Shown: one piece after another, positions 28,253 to 37,643 of the stretch
Layout of the letters: each line of letters begins with the position of its first letter
Position numbering within the stretch: position 1 is the first letter of the stretch
Source: Methylotenera sp965234545
Lineage (GTDB): Bacteria; Pseudomonadota; Gammaproteobacteria; Burkholderiales; Methylophilaceae
Length of the DNA: 64,000 bases
Reading direction: 5' to 3'
NCBI GenBank assembly: GCA_965234545.1
Contig: OZ248348.1
Location: forward strand, 1,612,001 to 1,676,000
Translations under genes and position numbers: made by a program
Notes under the pieces: generated by a model
Databases searched by the model: none
Seen by the model: only the letters and a program-made list of their open reading frames with translations
What the model was told of the DNA's origin: nothing

Positions 28253-29815
28253 CTAAACCGCGGCATCCTTAATGTTGAAATCTGCTGGGAAATGGTTAAT
28301 CGCGCTTAATACCGGGTACGGCGTCATGCCACCCAATGCACAGAGTGAGCCATTTAACATGGTGTCACTTAGGTCACGCACCAACTTGATGTTTTTAACA
28401 CGATCGGTGCCGGCAATGATTTTGTCCATCACTTCCACACCACGTGTCGAGCCTATACGGCATGGCGTGCATTTACCGCACGATTCAATCGCACAAAACT
28501 CAAAGGCATAACGGGCCATTTTGGCCATATCGACCGTGTCATCAAACGCTACGATACCGCCGTGACCAAGCACCGCCCAAATAGCACTAAAGGCTTCGTA
28601 ATCCAAAGGCGTATCGAATTGCGATTCCGGCAGAAACGCACCCAAAGGGCCGCCCACTTGCACGGCCTTAATGGGTCGGCCACTGGCTGAACCGCCGCCG
28701 TAATCGTACAGCAGTTCGCGTAAGGTAATGCCAAAGGCCAACTCTACCAAGCCGCCCTGTTTAATGTTGCCAGCCAACTGTATGGGCAAGGTGCCGCGCG
28801 AGCGACCCATGCCATAGTCAGCATAATATTGCGCGCCCTTATGCAAAATAATCGGCACCGTGGCCAATGAAATGACGTTGTTCACCACGGTCGGTTTGCC
28901 AAACAAACCTTCAATCGCTGGCAAAGGCGGCTTAAAGCGTACTAATCCACGTTTGCCTTCCAAACTTTCCAATAAAGAAGTCTCTTCACCGCATACATAT
29001 GCCCCAGCCGCACGGCGGACTTCAAGTTTAAAGCCATGCGATGAGCCCAGTATGTTGTCGCCTAAATAGCCGGCCTGTTGGGCTTTAGCGATAGCTTCGT
29101 TCAGCACAGCAAGCGCGTGCGGGTATTCCGAACGCAAGTATATATAGCCTTGTGTGGCGCCAACGGCAATACCGGCGATGGTCATGCCCTCAATCAACAC
29201 ATAGGGGTCATTCTCCATGATCATGCGATCAGAATAGGTACCGGAATCGCCCTCATCGGCATTGCAAACTATGTATTTTTGATCGGCTGCACAGCCTAAG
29301 ACGGTGTTCCATTTAATACCTGTCGGGAAGGCGGCACCACCACGGCCACGTAAACCGGAATCGGTCACGGTTTTTACTATGTCTGCCGCCGATAAAGCCA
29401 AGGCATTTTTCAGGCCTTGGTAACCGTCGTGCGCCAAATAATCTTCTAGTGACACCGGGTCGGTAATGCCGACACGGGTAAAGGTCAGGCGCTGTTGCTG
29501 CTTGAGCCAAGCCAATTCCTCGGTCAGGCCTAAATTTAATCGGTGTGCTTTGGCGCTGGTAGCCTCAGCATTTAAAAAGTCCGCATCAAACAAGCCGCTG
29601 ACATCGGCAGCTTTTACCGGCCCGTATGCCACTCGGCCTTTATCGGTGGCCACTTCCACCATGGTTTCTAACCAGTAAAGGCCGCGCGAACCGTTACGCA
29701 CTATGGTCACGGCTATGCCGCGCTTGGCCGCTTCTTGGCTAATGGCGATCGCTACTTTTTCCGCCCCTACCGACAGGGCGCTGGAATCGCGTGGTATGTA
29801 AATTATCGTACTCAT
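28253..29815 (-). CDS. fdsB: NAD-dependent formate dehydrogenase diaphorase subunit beta
   Basis: FdsB (520 residues) carries FMN and a [4Fe-4S] cluster and reduces NAD, homologous to NuoF. It has a NuoE-like thioredoxin-fold N-terminus, then GLRGRGGAAFPTGIKW (NADH loop), CNADEGDSGTYSDR (FMN), GAYVCGEETSLLESLEG, and the cluster cysteines ESCGKCTPCRIG. I start it at the ATG at 29815, one base beyond the fdsG stop; a longer frame to 29845 would run into fdsG. Confidence 0.96.
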   Translation of the reverse strand: MSTIIYIPRDSSALSVGAEKVAIAISQEAAKRGIAVTIVRNGSRGLYWLETMVEVATDKGRVAYGPVKAADVSGLFDADFLNAEATSAKAHRLNLGLTEELAWLKQQQRLTFTRVGITDPVSLEDYLAHDGYQGLKNALALSAADIVKTVTDSGLRGRGGAAFPTGIKWNTVLGCAADQKYIVCNADEGDSGTYSDRMIMENDPYVLIEGMTIAGIAVGATQGYIYLRSEYPHALAVLNEAIAKAQQAGYLGDNILGSSHGFKLEVRRAAGAYVCGEETSLLESLEGKRGLVRFKPPLPAIEGLFGKPTVVNNVISLATVPIILHKGAQYYADYGMGRSRGTLPIQLAGNIKQGGLVELAFGITLRELLYDYGGGSASGRPIKAVQVGGPLGAFLPESQFDTPLDYEAFSAIWAVLGHGGIVAFDDTVDMAKMARYAFEFCAIESCGKCTPCRIGSTRGVEVMDKIIAGTDRVKNIKLVRDLSDTMLNGSLCALGGMTPYPVLSAINHFPADFNIKDAAV

Positions 29816-29816
29816 A

Positions 29817-30329
29817 CTAAGCCTGCGCCTCCACTTTTTTGGCATCGTGTATTAAGGCCTCTAAATCGGCTTTGCTGACGCGTCCAAATATTTCCTCATC
29901 CATCATCACCGCTGGTGACAGTGCACAGTTACCAAGGCAGTAAACAGGCTCCAATGTAATCGCCTGATCTTCACTGGTTTCGTGGTAATCAATGCTTAAG
30001 CATTGCTTGGCATGGGCTTCCAAACCCTCGGAACCCATGGCTTGGCAGGATTCGGCCCGGCATATTTGCAGCACATGACGACCGGGTTTGTGCGTTTTAA
30101 AGTGGTGATAAAAGCTCACCACGCCATGCACCTCTGCCACCGACAAGCTGAGCGCCTGGGCTATTTTTGGGTAGGCGGATTCGGGTATATAACTTAGCTC
30201 ATCCTGGATAGCATGCAACAAGGGCAACAACGCCCCTGGCAATGATTTGTATTGCGCGATCAGTTGATCCAATTTATCAGTCCATCCTGCTTGCACGCTT
30301 GCTTGGTTAATAAGGGTATCCTGCAACAT
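29817..30329 (-). CDS. fdsG: NAD-dependent formate dehydrogenase subunit gamma
   Basis: FdsG is the NuoE-like [2Fe-2S] subunit, here 170 residues. Cluster cysteines are visible in CRAESCQ and CLGNCALSPA, and VHGVVSFYHHF is typical. The ATG at 30329 has GGAG five to eight bases upstream on the minus strand, so I prefer it to the in-frame ATG at 30347. It is the first gene of the fds operon and divergent from moaA. Confidence 0.95.
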   Translation of the reverse strand: MLQDTLINQASVQAGWTDKLDQLIAQYKSLPGALLPLLHAIQDELSYIPESAYPKIAQALSLSVAEVHGVVSFYHHFKTHKPGRHVLQICRAESCQAMGSEGLEAHAKQCLSIDYHETSEDQAITLEPVYCLGNCALSPAVMMDEEIFGRVSKADLEALIHDAKKVEAQA

Positions 30330-30422
30330 CACTCTCCAAAACTTCATACACGGTATTTTTCTAGCCGTAAGTATAATACACTTGCTACTAGCTATCCATT
30401 ACGACAAGACCTGATAAATAAA
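30330..30422. promoter_or_regulatory. Divergent promoter region between fds operon and moaA
   Basis: GTATAATA at 30371-30378 supplies a TATAAT (30372-30377) for moaA and, read on the minus strand, TATACT (30375-30370) for fdsG. The minus-strand box has TGGATA 17 bases upstream (30398-30393). No good -35 is seen for moaA, which suggests activator dependence. Overlapping -10 boxes imply the two units compete or are co-controlled. Confidence 0.4.
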
Positions 30423-31424
30423 GTGCCACCTACCATTCAACAATTAACTGACCAACACGGTCGTATCGTCGATTACATTCGACTGTCTATTACCGATAGA
30501 TGCGATTTTAGATGCGCCTATTGCATGTCTGAAGAAATGACATTTCTACCCCGCGATGAAGTCTTGAGCCTAGAAGAGTGCGCTCGCTTGGTCAAAATTT
30601 TCGTCGGTTTGGGCGTGAGCAAAGTGCGTATCACCGGCGGCGAACCTTTGGTGCGTAAAAATGCCCTGTGGTTATTTGAGGAAATTGGTCGACTGCCTAG
30701 GCTTAAAGAGTTAGTGCTTACTAGCAATGGAAGCCAGCTACATAAACAAGCAGTAGGATTAAAGCGCGCAGGGGTTAAGCGCATTAACATCAGTCTAGAC
30801 AGCTTAGACCCGATCCGTTTCAAGCGCATTACTCGCACCGGCGAGCTCGATCAAGTCTTAGCTGGTATCCAAGCTGCCAAGCATGCCGGCTTTGAGAACA
30901 TTAAACTAAATACGGTGCTCATGCGTGGCGTCAATGACGACGAAGCCGTGCCCTTGGTTCAATTTGCCATAGACCAAGGCTTAGACATTTCCTTTATAGA
31001 AGAGATGCCCATAGGTGAAGTGCAACACCATCGCTTATCGACATTTTGCAGCAATGAAGACACCTTAAAAACCCTGCAAGCGGCCTACCCATTGATTGCC
31101 AGCACAAAAAGCACAGGCGGTCCTGCACGCTATTGGCAGGTGGCCAATAGTCCAAGCAAAATAGGCTTTATTTCCCCGCACAGCCATAACTTTTGCGAGC
31201 AGTGCAACCGCGTCCGCATCAGTTGCAAAGGCGAACTGTATTTATGTTTAGGCCAAGACGATAAGGTTGAGTTGATGCCGTTGTTGCGTGAGCACCCTTA
31301 CGACGACCAAGCCATCATTGCCGCCATATTAGCCAGCATGGCTATTAAACCACTGGGGCACGATTTTGATTTAAACCGCCAACAGCCTGCCGTGGTGCGC
31401 TTCATGTCGCATACCGGCGGCTAA
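30423..31424 (+). CDS. moaA: GTP 3',8-cyclase MoaA
   Basis: MoaA is the radical-SAM enzyme of the first molybdenum-cofactor step. It has the radical-SAM cysteines CDFRCAYC, the second cluster CEQCNRVRISC with a further Cys downstream, and the essential C-terminal Gly-Gly. The open frame reaches back to 30252 inside fdsG. The GTG at 30423 (VPPTIQQL) gives 333 residues, the usual family length, and lies downstream of the TATAAT, so I chose it. It lacks a strong ribosome site. Confidence 0.92.
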   Translation: MPPTIQQLTDQHGRIVDYIRLSITDRCDFRCAYCMSEEMTFLPRDEVLSLEECARLVKIFVGLGVSKVRITGGEPLVRKNALWLFEEIGRLPRLKELVLTSNGSQLHKQAVGLKRAGVKRINISLDSLDPIRFKRITRTGELDQVLAGIQAAKHAGFENIKLNTVLMRGVNDDEAVPLVQFAIDQGLDISFIEEMPIGEVQHHRLSTFCSNEDTLKTLQAAYPLIASTKSTGGPARYWQVANSPSKIGFISPHSHNFCEQCNRVRISCKGELYLCLGQDDKVELMPLLREHPYDDQAIIAAILASMAIKPLGHDFDLNRQQPAVVRFMSHTGG

Positions 31425-31427
31425 GTC

Positions 31428-32012
31428 ATGGCTATCAGCGCCATCATTTTGGCTGGCGGTCGTGCCACCCGCATGAACGGCATAGACAAAGGCTGGGCCT
31501 TATTAAACCAGCGCGCCCTGATTAGCCACGTTATTTCCCGCTTATCGCCGCAAGTGGACGACATCCTCATAAATGCCAACCGTGAACTGGACCGATACGC
31601 AGCGTTAGGCTACCCAGTTTGGTCAGACAGCTACCCAGACTTTGTCGGCCCATTGGCCGGCATCAGCCTAGGTTTACAACACGCACAACAGGAGTATGTA
31701 TTAAGCGTTCCCTGTGACTGCCCCTTGCTGCCGCTGGATCTAGCCGAACGCTTGCTAGCCGCATTAAACGAGCATCAAGCGCAAATTGCCGTAGCCAGCT
31801 GTCATGGCCATAGCCAGCCGGTTTTCTGCTTATGCAAAAAAAGTGTTTTAACAACGCTGCAAGCCTACTTGCAACAAGGGAACCGCCGCGTCAGCGACTG
31901 GCAAAAAAGCTTAGCCTATGTTGAAGTGGATTTTAGCGACAGGGCGCAGGCGTTTATTAATTTGAATACCGCAGATGACCTGGCTGCTTTAGAATTGCAG
32001 CTATCCAATTAA
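31428..32012 (+). CDS. mobA: Molybdenum cofactor guanylyltransferase MobA
   Basis: MobA attaches GMP to molybdopterin to form MGD, the form used by formate dehydrogenase. The 194-residue protein has the nucleotide loop LAGGRATRMNGIDKGW, DFVGPLAGI and VPCDCPLLP. It starts three bases after the moaA stop, so the two are surely cotranscribed. Confidence 0.95.
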   Translation: MAISAIILAGGRATRMNGIDKGWALLNQRALISHVISRLSPQVDDILINANRELDRYAALGYPVWSDSYPDFVGPLAGISLGLQHAQQEYVLSVPCDCPLLPLDLAERLLAALNEHQAQIAVASCHGHSQPVFCLCKKSVLTTLQAYLQQGNRRVSDWQKSLAYVEVDFSDRAQAFINLNTADDLAALELQLSN

Positions 32013-32031
32013 GCCTAATTTAACCGCCAAT

Positions 32032-33309
32032 ATGCCCAACAACCTAAACCCAGCGTCACGCTTGCCTAGCCTGATGGAAGATTACGATCCCAATGCCATG
32101 TCGGTGGCTAAGGCCAAATTATTCATCCAAGCGCACCTAAGCCCCCTGACAACATGCGAACAAGTGGCCATAAAAGACGGCCTAGGCAGGGTGTTGGCAC
32201 AGGCGGTTTTATCGCCAGCACACGTGCCCAATTACGACAACTCGGCCATGGACGGCTACGCGTTCAACAGCCTAGATATCGCCGCTGAGGGCCAGACTGA
32301 ATTAAGCTTGATAGGCACAGCCTTCGCTGGCAAGGGCTTTGATCAGCCGGTGCAATCAGGTCAATGCGTGCGCATCATGACCGGCGCCATGATGCCCAAC
32401 GGGACAGACAGCGTTGTAGTGCAAGAAAAGGTTAGCTTGGCCGGCGACCGCATCAGCTTCTCCAAACCTGCAAGCCGCAACATGAACGTGCGTTATGCAG
32501 GTGAAGATTTAAGCTTGGGTCAAACCGTATTGCCCGCTGGCCATCTCATGCAAGCGGCAGACTTAGGCTTGCTGGCCTCACTAGGCATTGCTCAAATCAG
32601 CGTATACCGCAAACTTAAGGTGGCGTTTTTTTCCACCGGTGACGAATTAGCCGGCATAGGCCAACCCCTAAAAATTGGGCAGGTTTACGACAGCAATCGC
32701 TACACCCTATTCGGCATGTTAAGCCGCTTAGGCGTTGACATCCTCGACTTAGGTGCGATTGCCGACGACCCCGACTTGCTAGAAAAAACCTTGCTAGCTG
32801 CCAGCCAACAAGCCGATGCCGTGATCACCAGTGGCGGGGTATCAGTCGGCGAAGCCGATCACATGAAAACGCTATTAAGCAAGCACGGCCAAGTGCTGTT
32901 TTGGAAAATCAACATGAAACCCGGTCGGCCTCTAGCCTACGGTAAAATCGGTCAGGCGCATTATTTCGGCTTACCTGGCAACCCGGTAGCCGTCATGGTG
33001 ACCTTCTATCAGTTTGTCCGCGTAGCTTTGCTCACGCTGATGGGGCAAAGCCAAATCCCGCCACTACCGACTTTCAATGTGGTGTGCACGGAGCCCATAA
33101 AAAAACAAAGCGGTCGCAGCGAATTTCAACGCGGCATACTCAGCATGAATCAAACTGGCTTGTGGGAAGTTAAGCCGACTGGCAACCAAGGTTCAGCCAT
33201 ACTAAGTTCCATGTCTAAGGCGAATTGCTTTATTGTGCTCGATGAACAGACTGGCAACCTAGACGCAGGAGCGACCGTCGCTGTGCAAGTATTGCACGGC
33301 CTTATTTAG
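32032..33309 (+). CDS. moeA: Molybdopterin molybdenumtransferase MoeA
   Basis: MoeA inserts molybdate into adenylylated molybdopterin. The 425-residue protein has the N-terminal PNYDNSAMDGYAF, GEDLSLGQ, and the MoCF domain with FSTGDELAGIG, DSNRYTL, TSGGVSVGEADH and GLPGNPVAVM. It follows mobA by 19 bases. Its reading frame starts with MPNNLNPASRLP and the core begins near residue 15. Confidence 0.96.
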   Translation: MPNNLNPASRLPSLMEDYDPNAMSVAKAKLFIQAHLSPLTTCEQVAIKDGLGRVLAQAVLSPAHVPNYDNSAMDGYAFNSLDIAAEGQTELSLIGTAFAGKGFDQPVQSGQCVRIMTGAMMPNGTDSVVVQEKVSLAGDRISFSKPASRNMNVRYAGEDLSLGQTVLPAGHLMQAADLGLLASLGIAQISVYRKLKVAFFSTGDELAGIGQPLKIGQVYDSNRYTLFGMLSRLGVDILDLGAIADDPDLLEKTLLAASQQADAVITSGGVSVGEADHMKTLLSKHGQVLFWKINMKPGRPLAYGKIGQAHYFGLPGNPVAVMVTFYQFVRVALLTLMGQSQIPPLPTFNVVCTEPIKKQSGRSEFQRGILSMNQTGLWEVKPTGNQGSAILSSMSKANCFIVLDEQTGNLDAGATVAVQVLHGLI

Positions 33310-33426
33310 CCTCAGCAAAAGACAGAATTTAAAGCCTTGTAAACGGCATATTGCCGCAGCATGTTGTATAATTTTTCATCCTTAAACTTGCCTGCGCATT
33401 AATTTAAACTAGGCCTTACACTGCTT

Positions 33427-34140
33427 TTGAATTTCACCCTGAACAAGCTAAACACCCACCCCAGTGATTCGAGCCAGTCCACCCTGATGTGGGCTTTAAT
33501 CGGCTCATTGATGCTGCATGCTTTTATTGGGCTGGTGCTGCCTAACTTTGCCATGGACACACCCAAGCAGGACACCTTGGTCGTGGAACTCGTGCAACAA
33601 GCACCGCCTCCGCCACCTCCTCCCGAGCCGCCAAAACCCGAACCCATCAAACCTAAGCCGCAAATTAAACCAGTGGTGAAACCGGTGGTCGTGCCCACAG
33701 AAATAAAAAACGATCCCACGCCACCACCACCGCCACCAGAGGTGATTGCCGCGGCCCCGCAAGTTGATGCCCCGCCGCCCAAAACGCCGCCGGTTGCTAT
33801 CGTGCCACGTGAGCCGCCTAAACCGGTGGTGGTGCCAGTCGACACCACTGAAGCGCGCGATAATTACGACAACGCTTTGTGGTCAGCCATCGTCAAACAC
33901 AAACAATACCCACGCATTGCACAAATGCGTGGCTGGCAAGGTGAAGCCATCGTCGAACTGCAAATCGACGGCAACGGCAAGCTTAAATCTAAAAAAATCG
34001 TACTATCCAGTGGTCATGAGGTGCTGGATAAGCAAGCCTTGGACATGGTAGAAAAAGCCCTGCCCTTTCCCGCACCACCAGAGGTCTTACGCGGCAGCAA
34101 CTTCAGCGTCAAAGTGCCGATCGCCTTCAAATTAGAATAG
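33427..34140 (+). CDS. tonB: TonB family energy transducer
   Basis: A 237-residue TonB: cytoplasmic start, one membrane anchor at about residues 20-40, a long periplasmic proline-rich linker (runs of PPPPPP, EPPKPEPIKPKP), and a C-terminal TonB domain beginning KHKQYPRIAQMRGWQGEA. It transmits the proton motive force to TonB-dependent outer-membrane receptors. The start is a TTG (33427-33429), and TATAAT lies at 33367-33372. No exbB, exbD or receptor gene is nearby, so the partner is unknown. Confidence 0.9.
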   Translation: MNFTLNKLNTHPSDSSQSTLMWALIGSLMLHAFIGLVLPNFAMDTPKQDTLVVELVQQAPPPPPPPEPPKPEPIKPKPQIKPVVKPVVVPTEIKNDPTPPPPPPEVIAAAPQVDAPPPKTPPVAIVPREPPKPVVVPVDTTEARDNYDNALWSAIVKHKQYPRIAQMRGWQGEAIVELQIDGNGKLKSKKIVLSSGHEVLDKQALDMVEKALPFPAPPEVLRGSNFSVKVPIAFKLE

Positions 34141-34164
34141 CCCTCTATAGCAGCCAGTCGCATC

Positions 34165-35604
34165 ATGCACAAAAATAAATCCCTAAAAGACCTCCTGCTG
34201 ATACACGAGCTGGCGTTTATTTTACTGATTATTTTAGCCGCGACGGCCGGTGCGATTGGCATCCACCTGTGGGAAAAATCCAGCCAAGAGGCAACCCGCA
34301 TCAGCTCATTGGTCACCGAAGTGCAACAGACACGGGGGGATTTATACCGACAAATGAAAGAATTGTTTGACGCTTATTTTCTAGAAGATGCCACGGCTAG
34401 GGAAGAATACGACAACTTTACCGCTTCGGTTGAAAACCACTTCCTGCAATTAAAAAAAATTGCCGTCGGCCCAGAGGAAATTCAAGCCATAGACGCCTTG
34501 CAAGGCAATTACCAAACATTCGTTGTCGAAGCGCCGGCCTTATTTGATGCCTACCAACTGTCTTCCAATGCCGCCAGTAAACGCGCCATCAATACCGACA
34601 TTGAGACCGGTTTGTTTAATCGTCACGAAGTCATCTTGGCGCACACCGAGCGCTTGCTGAATCAAAAGCAAAAAGAATTAAACCAACAGCTGAGCAACAC
34701 AAAACGTATCGCCATCTTACTGCTCATCATGCCCTTATTGCTGGCTATTTTGCTGCTTATTTTTTCACGGGTATTTTTAAAGCGGGCTATCGTGCAACCC
34801 ATACAAGGCGTATTAAAAGCCACCGCAGAAATCAGTACCGGCAACCTGAATCACAGGGCCCCAGAGGAGGGGGTGGCGGAACTGGCCATGGTATCGCAAG
34901 CCATTAACGTCATGGCGGATAAATTGAGCTCCAGCCAAGAGGCCTTGGTGCGCAGCGAAAAGCAAGCCGCTCAGGGATTGTTGGTGCCCATGCTAGCCCA
35001 CAATATACGCAATCCATTGGCTAGCATACGCGCCATCGCGCAAGTCATGGACGACCCAGAACAAGACAACGAAACGCGCAGCGCCTTTAAGGACATCATA
35101 GACACCGTGGACCGATTGGAACGCTGGACAGGTTCACTGTTAGCCTACTTACTGCCACTTAAACCGCAAGCACAACACAGCCAATTAAAAGACATAGTGG
35201 AAGGGGCTTTAGCGCCCTTGCAGCAAAAAATAAAAGCCAAATCCATACAGCTAGGCTTACCGAAATGGCCAAAAAATAATGCCGTCTACACCGACCAGCA
35301 CCTGCTTGAACAAGTCATCTACAATTTGCTACTGAATGCCATAGACGCATCCAATAAAGACGGCACCATAGACATCGTGGTCGAAATAAAGCGACAAACA
35401 TTCAGCTTGCAAATTCTAGACCGTGCCGGTGGCATGCCATTTAAACCAGACCCCAGCGCCATCAGCGCCCCCTCTACTAAGCGCTTTGGTACCGGCTTGG
35501 GCATTCCCTTTGCTTTCAAGGTGTGCGATGCCTTAGGTGGCGAATTGAACTTTGCCGCACGACCGGAAGGCGGCACCGTCATCACCATGCAACTGCCAGT
35601 GTGA
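34165..35604 (+). CDS. Orphan sensor histidine kinase
   Basis: A 479-residue membrane kinase. Membrane segments lie at about 12-34 and 182-204, enclosing a helical periplasmic sensor of about 145 residues. A HAMP domain (about 205-258) follows, then the H-box AHNIRNPLASI with phosphoacceptor H279, the N-box NLLLNAIDAS, G1 DRAGGMP and G2 GTGLGI. No response regulator is adjacent; the preceding gene is tonB (24-base gap) and may share its transcript. The stimulus is unknown. Confidence 0.9.
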   Translation: MHKNKSLKDLLLIHELAFILLIILAATAGAIGIHLWEKSSQEATRISSLVTEVQQTRGDLYRQMKELFDAYFLEDATAREEYDNFTASVENHFLQLKKIAVGPEEIQAIDALQGNYQTFVVEAPALFDAYQLSSNAASKRAINTDIETGLFNRHEVILAHTERLLNQKQKELNQQLSNTKRIAILLLIMPLLLAILLLIFSRVFLKRAIVQPIQGVLKATAEISTGNLNHRAPEEGVAELAMVSQAINVMADKLSSSQEALVRSEKQAAQGLLVPMLAHNIRNPLASIRAIAQVMDDPEQDNETRSAFKDIIDTVDRLERWTGSLLAYLLPLKPQAQHSQLKDIVEGALAPLQQKIKAKSIQLGLPKWPKNNAVYTDQHLLEQVIYNLLLNAIDASNKDGTIDIVVEIKRQTFSLQILDRAGGMPFKPDPSAISAPSTKRFGTGLGIPFAFKVCDALGGELNFAARPEGGTVITMQLPV

Positions 35605-35724
35605 AGGCCGCATTCAAATAAATGCAATTCAGCACAAATACTGTCATTTTAATGAACTAGACTATTGCCTTAATCGGTCTTTTTATCAACAATGGTAAAA
35701 GACTTAAACCCAAATGGAAACACT

Positions 35725-36180
35725 ATGCAAAATCATGCTGTACCGGATTTTCAATTGGCTGCAACCGGCAATACCACCTTTCAATTATCCCAGTACCTAG
35801 GCAAAAATATCGTCCTCTACTTTTACCCCAAAGATGCCACACCAGGTTGCACCACGCAAGGCGTGCAATTTAGAGACGCGTATGCCAACTTTCAAGCACT
35901 GAATACGGTCATTTTTGGCATCTCACGCGACACCATTAAATCGCACGAAAACTTTAAATCGAAGTTCACTTTTCCCTTTGATTTGCTGGCAGACACAGAA
36001 GAATTAGCCTGCAATCTGTTTGGCGTGATTAAAATGAAAAACATGTATGGCAAGCAAGTTCGTGGCATAGAGCGCAGCACATTTGTCATCGACAAACAGG
36101 GCATATTAGTCAAAGAATGGCGTGGCGTAAAAGTAGACGGTCACGTGGCCGAGGTACTTGATTTTGTGCAATCCCTTTAA
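35725..36180 (+). CDS. bcp: Thioredoxin-dependent peroxiredoxin, Bcp/PrxQ type
   Basis: A 151-residue peroxidase that reduces hydroperoxides using thioredoxin. It has YPKDATPGCTTQG with the peroxidatic cysteine; the resolving cysteine usually five residues later is replaced (GCTTQGVQF), so it may be a 1-Cys form or use the later Cys in ELACNLFG. I start it at ATG 35725, preceded by GGAAA, rather than the ATG at 35692. Confidence 0.93.
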   Translation: MQNHAVPDFQLAATGNTTFQLSQYLGKNIVLYFYPKDATPGCTTQGVQFRDAYANFQALNTVIFGISRDTIKSHENFKSKFTFPFDLLADTEELACNLFGVIKMKNMYGKQVRGIERSTFVIDKQGILVKEWRGVKVDGHVAEVLDFVQSL

Positions 36181-36238
36181 TTTATTCCTTTGTAATCCTT
36201 ACTCTTCGCAATCAAACACTAAAAATAGAAAGTGAATT

Positions 36239-37636
36239 ATGGCTAAAGCAACCTTAACCCCAACCAAACTTTTTGTGCTTGATACCAACGTACTAATCCA
36301 CGACCCTTCCAGTTTATTCCGTTTTGAAGAACACGATATTTTCCTGCCCATGGTCACATTGGAGGAGTTAGATAACAACAAGAAAGGCTTAACCGAAGTC
36401 GCGCGCAGCGCACGCCAAGCAAGTCGCAATTTAGAGAGCATAGTCGGCGCTGATTTGATCGACTTAGAGCTAGGCTGCCCACTGAGCATCAATGGCAACC
36501 GTCAGCAAATGGGTCGCTTGTTTTTGCAAACCAAAGAAATCACCGTTGAACTGCCCGGATTGGCTGGCAGCAAAGCCGATAATCAAATCTTAGGCGTGGT
36601 GTTTGATTTACAACAACACAACCCCCAGCGCCAAGTCATACTGGTCAGCAAGGACATCAACATCCGCATCAAAGCTCGTGCCATAGGCATGTTGGCAGAA
36701 GATTATTTCAACGACAAAGTCTTAGAAGACACCGATCTTTTGTACAGCGGCATGACCGAGCTGGCGGCCAACTTCTGGGAAACGCACAGCAAAGCCATGG
36801 AATCTTGGCAAGAAGCCGGTCGCATGTTTTACCGTATAAACGGCCCCTTATGCAAATCGTTTCTGGTCAATGAATTCGTTTATTACGAATTTGAAAAACC
36901 GTTTCATGCCATCGTGCGCAGCGTGGATGGCGATTCAGCGGTGCTAGAGGTAGTCAAAGACCACTTGCAAGCCAAGAACAACGTTTGGGGCATCAATGCC
37001 CGTAACCGCGAACAAAATTTCGCCCTGAATTTGTTGATGGACCCTGAAATCGACTTTGTCACCTTATTGGGTCAAGCCGGTACCGGCAAAACTTTGTTGA
37101 CCCTTGCCTCCGCTCTTACGCAAGTGCTGGACAGTAAAATCTATTCCGAAATCATCATGACCCGTGTCACCGTCTCCGTTGGCGAAGACATAGGCTTCTT
37201 ACCGGGAACAGAAGAAGAGAAGATGGGTCCATGGATGGGTGCCTTGGACGATAACTTGGACGTATTAAACAAAAGTGACGACACCGCCGGCGAATGGGGA
37301 CGGGCAGCAACGCAAGACCTCATACGCAGTCGCGTTAAAGTTAAATCCCTTAACTTCATGCGCGGCCGTACCTTTTTAAATAAATTTTTGATCATAGACG
37401 AAGCGCAAAACTTAACGCCCAAACAAATGAAAACGCTGATTACCCGTGCAGGCCCAGGCACCAAAGTAGTGTGTTTGGGTAACATCGCGCAAATTGATAC
37501 GCCCTACCTAACCGAAGGCAGCTCTGGCCTGACTTATGTAGTGGATAGGTTTAAGGGCTGGGGACATAACGGCCACATCACGCTAATGCGTGGTGAACGC
37601 TCGCGCTTGGCCGACTTTGCCGCAGAGGCCTTGTAG
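36239..37636 (+). CDS. PIN domain-PhoH ATPase (PhoH2/YlaK type)
   Basis: The 465-residue protein fuses an N-terminal PIN nuclease domain (FVLDTNVLIHDP with the first acidic residue, then LEELDNNKKG) to a C-terminal PhoH ATPase (Walker A GQAGTGKTLL, Walker B FLIIDEAQNLTPKQ). PhoH2 proteins have been shown to unwind and cut RNA. Here it stands without a VapB-type antitoxin gene. The lplT start lies seven bases downstream. Confidence 0.92.
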   Translation: MAKATLTPTKLFVLDTNVLIHDPSSLFRFEEHDIFLPMVTLEELDNNKKGLTEVARSARQASRNLESIVGADLIDLELGCPLSINGNRQQMGRLFLQTKEITVELPGLAGSKADNQILGVVFDLQQHNPQRQVILVSKDINIRIKARAIGMLAEDYFNDKVLEDTDLLYSGMTELAANFWETHSKAMESWQEAGRMFYRINGPLCKSFLVNEFVYYEFEKPFHAIVRSVDGDSAVLEVVKDHLQAKNNVWGINARNREQNFALNLLMDPEIDFVTLLGQAGTGKTLLTLASALTQVLDSKIYSEIIMTRVTVSVGEDIGFLPGTEEEKMGPWMGALDDNLDVLNKSDDTAGEWGRAATQDLIRSRVKVKSLNFMRGRTFLNKFLIIDEAQNLTPKQMKTLITRAGPGTKVVCLGNIAQIDTPYLTEGSSGLTYVVDRFKGWGHNGHITLMRGERSRLADFAAEAL

Positions 37637-37643
37637 CCTACTC

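Noticed and set aside
27526..28272. Long 248-codon frame opposite fdsA
   Set aside because: It is antisense to the iron-sulfur region of fdsA, His/Ala-rich, without ribosome site or family resemblance; GC-rich codon structure of fdsA creates it.
30252..30422. 57-residue N-terminal extension of MoaA
   Set aside because: It overlaps the start of the divergent fdsG gene and the shared promoter, and MoaA proteins have no such extension.
33399..33848. Glycine-rich 149-codon frame on the minus strand
   Set aside because: It is the complement of the proline-codon linker of tonB, which reads as glycine on the other strand.
36239..37636. Toxin-antitoxin system based on the PIN domain
   Set aside because: No antitoxin-like small gene lies upstream; the 58-base gap before the gene is too short, and the PhoH fusion is a common chromosomal protein.
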